Source: an uncultured Eubacterium sp.
Lineage (GTDB): Bacteria > Bacillota > Clostridia > Lachnospirales > Lachnospiraceae
Length of the DNA stretch: 64,000 nucleotides
Direction: 5' to 3'
Assembly: GCA_910584875.1 (NCBI GenBank)
Contig: CAJUDA010000010.1
Span: 43,709-107,708 of the forward strand
Position 1 is the first letter of the stretch. Every line of letters starts with the position of its first letter. The position numbers and the translations under genes are program-made. The notes beneath the pieces are model-generated. The model saw only the letters and a list, made by a program, of their open reading frames with translations. It ran no database searches and was not told the origin of the DNA. This document shows positions 60,158-64,000 of the stretch, in pieces.

Positions 60158-60655
60158 ATGGAAATTGAAGCAGATGTAAAGCTGGATGCCAGATCATTAA
60201 ACCGTTTTCTGATCTATCACAATTATATGAGGGTGTCAGGCATCATCGGTCTGGTGCTGAGTCTGGCGGCGATTGTGGCGCTTTGCCTCAAATGGGGGAT
60301 ATGGACAACTACCCAGAGATGCCTTCTTGTGGTGCTGGCGCTGCTTTTTACTGTATTGCAGCCCCTGATGCTGGTCAGCAAGGGCAAAAAACAGCTTGCC
60401 ATGGAGGAGTTCCAGATCCCATTCCACTATTGCTTTCATGACGGTGGTGTGACCATCAGCCAGAAAGACCAGAGTCAGTCCTTTGCCTGGGAAGAAATCC
60501 GCAAAACGGTATTCCGCAGGGATGCCCTCTATGTTTATATGTCTACGGTCAGCGCATTTGTGATCCCCAGGGAACAGTGCGGGGGAAGATTTGATGAACT
60601 GGTCCGCCTGATCAAAGACCAGACCCGTCCCGGATCAAAAGGGAGGAAGGAATGA
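60158..60655 (+). CDS. YcxB-like membrane protein
   Basis: The product is 165 residues from ATG 60158 (AAGGAGA upstream). Two adjacent hydrophobic helices (about residues 28-46 and 54-72) are followed by a cytoplasmic domain of the YcxB type (FHYCFHDGGVTISQKDQSQS, then FAWEEIRKTVFRRDALYVYM). The function of this family is unknown. Its stop overlaps the tsaE start (ATGA), so translation is coupled to an essential tRNA-modification gene. Confidence 0.75.
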   Translation: MEIEADVKLDARSLNRFLIYHNYMRVSGIIGLVLSLAAIVALCLKWGIWTTTQRCLLVVLALLFTVLQPLMLVSKGKKQLAMEEFQIPFHYCFHDGGVTISQKDQSQSFAWEEIRKTVFRRDALYVYMSTVSAFVIPREQCGGRFDELVRLIKDQTRPGSKGRKE

Positions 60656-61077
60656 GATACGACAGTTTTTGCGAAGAGGATACGTTCCGTATCGGCAGAG
60701 AACTGGGGCAGCATGTACAGGAGGGAGAGATTTTTCTGCTGGAGGGAGATCTAGGAGTGGGAAAAACTGTATTAGCCAAAGGGTTTGCCGTTGGGCTTGG
60801 CGTCATGGAACCCATAACCAGTCCTACCTTTACGATCATACAGGAATATACAGAAGGAAGAATCCCCCTGTATCATTTTGATGTGTACCGGATCGCAGAT
60901 GTGGAAGAGATGTATGAGCTCGGGTATGAGGGATATTTCTTTGGTGAGGGGGTGTGTCTGATCGAATGGGCGTCCCTGATCCGTGAAATACTGCCGGAAG
61001 GATGCCGGGTGATACAGATCGAAAAGGATCTGGAGCGGGGATTTGATTACCGCCGGATCACAATAACAGAGGTTTAG
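60652..61077 (+). CDS. tsaE: tRNA threonylcarbamoyladenosine biosynthesis ATPase TsaE
   Basis: The 141-residue P-loop protein has Walker A EGDLGVGKTVLAKGFAVGLG, the conserved SPTFTIIQEYTEG, then YHFDVYRI and the acidic EYxxEGVCLIEW-type block (FGEGVCLIEWAS). It works with TsaB and TsaD to complete t6A at position 37 of ANN-decoding tRNAs. It overlaps the YcxB-like gene and precedes tsaB by 14 bp, the usual pairing. tsaD is not in this window. Confidence 0.96.
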   Translation: MRYDSFCEEDTFRIGRELGQHVQEGEIFLLEGDLGVGKTVLAKGFAVGLGVMEPITSPTFTIIQEYTEGRIPLYHFDVYRIADVEEMYELGYEGYFFGEGVCLIEWASLIREILPEGCRVIQIEKDLERGFDYRRITITEV

Positions 61078-61091
61078 GAGAACAGTTAATT

Positions 61092-61793
61092 ATGAAGATA
61101 TTAGCGATAGACAGTTCGGGACTGGCAGCCACGGTAGCACTGCTTGACGATGAGATCCTGACGGGTGAGTATACGATCCACAATAAAAAGACGCATTCCC
61201 AGACGCTGCTTCCCATGATACAGGATATGCTGCGGATGGCGGATGTGGAAATACAGGATGTAGATGCTGTGGCAGCAGCGGCGGGACCGGGTTCTTTTAC
61301 CGGACTCCGTATCGGTGCGTCGACAGCAAAAGGGCTGGCTCAGGCGCTGGACATCCCGATCGTTGCCGTGCCGTCGCTGGAGGGGCTGGCATTTCATTTT
61401 GCCGGAGAAACCTCACTGGTCTGTCCGATGATGGATGCCAGGAGAAACCAGACCTATTATGGGATCTATGATGTGAGCAGCGGGATCCCCCTTCCTTTAC
61501 AGGATCAGGCAGCAGCGCCCCTGGAGGAAGCGGTGGAGAAAATAAATGATCTCGGCAGACCGGTGATCTTTCTCGGAGACGGAGTACCGGTGTTTCAGGA
61601 TCAGCTGGATCAGCTGGTGACCGTTCCCTGCCGTCTGGCAAATGCCGCCGTCAGATATCAGAGAGCGTCGTCTGTCGCTGTCCTTGGTAAATATTATCTG
61701 GAGCAGGGGAAGGGGATGCCGGCGAAGGATTTTGCTCCCATCTATCTGCGGCTGTCCCAGGCAGAGAGGGAACGGATGGAAAAGGGTGAATGA
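61092..61793 (+). CDS. tsaB: tRNA threonylcarbamoyladenosine biosynthesis protein TsaB
   Basis: The 233-residue ASKHA-fold protein opens KILAIDSSGLAATVALLDDE and has HSQTLLPMIQDMLRM, then AAAAGPGSFTGLRIGASTAKG, all typical of TsaB. It dimerises with TsaD for t6A synthesis and lacks the metal-binding His of TsaD. In many relatives the next gene is rimI; here none is present, and an unrelated small zinc-ribbon gene follows. Confidence 0.96.
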   Translation: MKILAIDSSGLAATVALLDDEILTGEYTIHNKKTHSQTLLPMIQDMLRMADVEIQDVDAVAAAAGPGSFTGLRIGASTAKGLAQALDIPIVAVPSLEGLAFHFAGETSLVCPMMDARRNQTYYGIYDVSSGIPLPLQDQAAAPLEEAVEKINDLGRPVIFLGDGVPVFQDQLDQLVTVPCRLANAAVRYQRASSVAVLGKYYLEQGKGMPAKDFAPIYLRLSQAERERMEKGE

Positions 61794-61880
61794 CCGGGAA
61801 ACCGTGGAAAATATTTCTTGTGGAATTCCGGATTTTCTTCTGCTATAATGAAAACAGCTTATTTGAGAGGGGGAATCCGG

Positions 61881-62099
61881 GTGGCAGAACGGGAATATGT
61901 TTGTAATGCCTGCGGCAGAAAATTGTCTGTGAAGAACGGCATATTGCGGGAAGATGCCCTGATCATTAAGAAAGAATGGGGATATTTTTCACACAAGGAT
62001 CTGGAGGTTCATGAAATTATTCTCTGCGAGGAATGTTATGATAAATGGGCGGCACAGCTTCTGGTTCCTGTAGAGATCACACAAAAAAATGAAGTGTAA
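61881..62099 (+). CDS. Small zinc-ribbon-like protein, unknown
   Basis: The product is 72 residues from GTG 61881 (GAGAGGGGG just upstream). It has one CxxC near the N-terminus (YVCNACGRKLSV) and one near the C-terminus (IILCEECYDKW), which together could bind one zinc. Between them is a WGYFSHKDLEVHE segment. It has its own extended -10 box (TGCTATAAT, TATAAT at 61843-61848) and is followed by an intrinsic terminator. The family appears to be a small Lachnospiraceae protein without assigned role. Confidence 0.7.
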   Translation: MAEREYVCNACGRKLSVKNGILREDALIIKKEWGYFSHKDLEVHEIILCEECYDKWAAQLLVPVEITQKNEV

Positions 62100-62115
62100 A
62101 ATGATAAGATCATTA

Positions 62116-62146
62116 AAAACGGCGCAATTTCAGGCGTCGTTTTTTT
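62116..62146 (+). terminator. Intrinsic terminator directly before the group II intron
   Basis: AAAACGGCGC (62116-62125) pairs with GCGTCGTTTT (62134-62143), one G-T pair and an 8-base loop, then a T run to 62146. The intron begins three bases later, as expected for group IIC introns, which insert behind terminator hairpins. Confidence 0.85.
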
Positions 62147-62648
62147 AAGTATGACGGGCATGCCGTCAGTCTGTGGTGAAAGTCCACAAGGGGCGTAGTT
62201 GCCAACGAACCCCAAAGCGACTCCCAAGGTTTGTATCGTGAGGTGCAGGCGAGAAGAAGGGATAGCGAAATCGTAGCCTGACGAACAGAAATCTGATATA
62301 AGGCGTACATGGCGGATAAGCTGGCCTAAGACAGCGAAGTCCTAAAGGCAACCGTAACCCATGTGCGTAAATCAGGCAGGTAGACGAGGAAAGACTGGCA
62401 GGCTTATCCCGTGAGGTCTCACAAGCGGAGATGCTGCCGTAGTAACAACGAATTGTGAGAAGTCAGCAGAAGCCATAGTAGACAAAGCCCTGAAATGGGC
62501 GTTGGCGAAGGGCTGAACAACGTAACCGTGTAATCAAATGTATGCCCCATGGAATACCTGACAGCAGGAATGGCGAAACGTAAATGAGCAGGTACTGCAC
62601 CACTTAGGGCGAATCTATGGGAACGGAAAGGAGAGAGCACACAAGGCA

Positions 62649-63932
62649 ATGTCAGAACTGTTGGAGAAGATACTGTCAAATGACAACATGAACGCAGCCT
62701 ATAAACGTGTCTGTGCCAACAAAGGCGCAGGAGGCGTTGACGGTGTGGGTGTCGAAGAACTCGGAGATTATATCAAAGGGAACTGGAACGGTATCAGGGA
62801 GCAAATCAGGCGGAGGGAGTATAAGCCCCTGCCGGTCAGGAGAGTAGAGATACCCAAGCCAAGCGGAGGAGTGAGAAATCTTGGAATCCCGACCACAATG
62901 GACAGGGTAATTCAGCAAGGCATCGTGCAGGTGATAAGTCCGATGTGTGAGCCGATGTTCTCGGAATGGAGTTATGGCTTCAGACCGAATCGTAGCTGTG
63001 AAATGGCAATCATGCAACTGCTTGCCTATCTGAATGAGGGTTATGAGTGGATAGTTGATATCGACTTGGAGAAGTTCTTTGACAACGTGCCGCAAGACAG
63101 GCTAATGAGCCTCGTCCACGACATAATCAAAGACGGCGACACGGAATCACTCATCTGCAGATACCTCAAAGCAGGGGTCATGACGCCGCAGGGATACGAA
63201 GAAACGAAACTCGGCACGCCGCAGGGCGGAAACCTGTCACCGCTGCTATCGAACATCATGCTGAACGAACTGGACAGGGAACTGGAAACAAGAGGACTAC
63301 GGTTTACAAGATACGCTGATGACTGCGTGATAGCGGTGAGAAGCGAAGCGAGTGCGAAGCGTGTCATGCGGACAGTGACGGATTGGATTCAGAGAAAACT
63401 GGGACTAAAGGTCAACATGACCAAGACCCACATCACGAAACCGCAGAAGCTGAAATACCTCGGCTTTGGCTTCTACAAGGACAGCAAAGCAAAAGAATGG
63501 AAGTGCAGGCCGCACCAAGATTCTGTGGCGAAATTCAAGCGTAAGCTGAAAGAACTGACCTGTAGGAAAATGCCTGGAGCAGTCACGGGGAAGATTGCGA
63601 AAATCAACCAGGTGACAAGAGGGTGGATAAACTATTACGCCGCAGGCTCTATGAAAACGGCAATGACAGAGATAGACGCACACTTAAGAACAAGATTTAG
63701 AATCATTATCTGGAAACAGTGGAAAGTACCGAAGAAGCGACAGTGGGGATTGCAAAAGCTCGGGATAGGTAAAGACCTTGCACGGCTGACAGCGTACTGT
63801 GGAGACCGCTATTACTGGGTTGCCACAAAGACGTGTGTAGTCAGGGCAATCTCCAAAGATGTATTTGCCAAGGCAGGACTTGTAAGCTGTCTTGACTATT
63901 ATAAGGAGCGTCATGCTTTGAAGTTACGTTGA
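62649..63932 (+). CDS. ltrA: Group II intron-encoded reverse transcriptase/maturase
   Basis: The 427-residue protein starts with the RT0 region (MNAAYKRVCANKGAGGVDGV). RT motifs follow: RRVEIPKPSGGVRNLGIPT, SYGFRPNRSCEMAI, VDIDLEKFFDNV, GTPQGGNLSPLLSNIMLNEL, and the active site RYADDC with YADD at about residues 222-225. Domain X (KVNMTKTHITKPQKLKYLGF and RGWINYYAAGSM) promotes splicing. There is no DNA-binding or HNH endonuclease domain, as expected for group IIC. Length and sequence are close to the Eubacterium rectale/Roseburia maturases used as highly processive RTs. It looks intact and could be active. Confidence 0.97.
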   Translation: MSELLEKILSNDNMNAAYKRVCANKGAGGVDGVGVEELGDYIKGNWNGIREQIRRREYKPLPVRRVEIPKPSGGVRNLGIPTTMDRVIQQGIVQVISPMCEPMFSEWSYGFRPNRSCEMAIMQLLAYLNEGYEWIVDIDLEKFFDNVPQDRLMSLVHDIIKDGDTESLICRYLKAGVMTPQGYEETKLGTPQGGNLSPLLSNIMLNELDRELETRGLRFTRYADDCVIAVRSEASAKRVMRTVTDWIQRKLGLKVNMTKTHITKPQKLKYLGFGFYKDSKAKEWKCRPHQDSVAKFKRKLKELTCRKMPGAVTGKIAKINQVTRGWINYYAAGSMKTAMTEIDAHLRTRFRIIIWKQWKVPKKRQWGLQKLGIGKDLARLTAYCGDRYYWVATKTCVVRAISKDVFAKAGLVSCLDYYKERHALKLR

Positions 63933-64000
63933 ACCGCCGTATGCCGAACGGCACGTACTGGTGGTGTGAGAGGGGAGAGGAAAATCTCCCCTACTCGATT
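63931..64000 (+). ncRNA. Group II intron domains V and VI
   Basis: Directly after the maturase stop, domain V folds as ACCGCC/GGTGGT and GTATGCC/GGCACGTAC arms around a GAAC tetraloop (63933-63966). Domain VI follows as a stem GGGGAGA/TCTCCCC (about 63973-63991) that should carry the branch-point adenosine. These are the catalytic core and the lariat branch of the intron. Confidence 0.8.

Larger units (their letters stand above)
62149..64000 (+). mobile_element. Group IIC intron (5' end to about the 3' splice site)
   Basis: The element begins GTATGACGGGCATGCCGTC, a group II-type 5' end with its first small stem (GACGG/CCGTC). About 500 bases of structured intron domains follow, then an open reading frame for a maturase in domain IV (62649-63932), then domain V and a domain VI-like stem. 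The last bases of the window (CTACTCGATT) match the usual end of these introns, so the 3' splice site lies at or within a few bases of the window end. Insertion directly behind an intrinsic terminator, and a maturase without an endonuclease domain, define group IIC. Exact boundaries are inferred, not proven. Confidence 0.85.

Overview
The window looks like chromosome from a Gram-positive gut Firmicute of the Lachnospiraceae (Clostridium cluster XIVa) type. The reasons are moderate GC with AGGAGG-type ribosome binding sites, frequent TTG/GTG starts, an hrcA-grpE-dnaK-dnaJ operon behind a CIRCE element, lysine-rich secreted Big_2-type proteins, CDP-glycerol-type polymer transferases, YkuD L,D-transpeptidases and a group IIC intron whose maturase resembles the Eubacterium rectale/Roseburia type. 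No rRNA, tRNA or CRISPR array was seen.

Layout. 1-3.6 kb: the tail of a membrane-protein operon, a decayed ATP-binding regulator and an orphan FliK-like protein. 3.6-14 kb: a secreted Ig-like protein, then a two-component system (minus strand) divergent from a five-gene operon. That operon joins a sugar-type ABC importer (propeller-fused lipoprotein plus two permeases, no ATPase) to a MacA-like adaptor and a MacB-like periplasmic-domain protein. 14-18.9 kb: a very large surface protein split by one in-frame amber codon. 18.9-24.3 kb: a CPBP protease, then a cobalamin-riboswitch-like leader with an intrinsic terminator. The leader controls a small HNH-repeat-type basic protein and a 1326-aa surface protein carrying a DUF4430 (transcobalamin-like) domain. 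This is the most interesting system in the window.

24.3-32.1 kb: the heat-shock operon, a YczE-like membrane protein, MTA/SAH nucleosidase and enolase. 32.1-39.1 kb: a degenerate hydrolase-like lipoprotein, a Ca2+-type P-ATPase, a YtaF-like protein, a DedA protein and an L,D-transpeptidase. 39.1-47.7 kb: leuS, three consecutive CDP-glycerol glycerophosphotransferase-family proteins (two fused to a GT2 domain) and luxS. With mtnN, luxS completes the SAH-to-AI-2 route. 47.7-54 kb: small unknown proteins, a DUF4143 ATPase, an AT-rich accessory stretch (XRE regulator, glycine-zipper protein) and a decayed Rpn-family transposase.

54-64 kb: a second L,D-transpeptidase, Tex, a large GT-C-like membrane protein, a YcxB-like protein, tsaE-tsaB, a small zinc-ribbon protein and a group IIC intron that begins directly behind an intrinsic terminator and runs to the end of the window. 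Surface and wall functions recur throughout. All calls come from reading motifs and translations; no database search was run.
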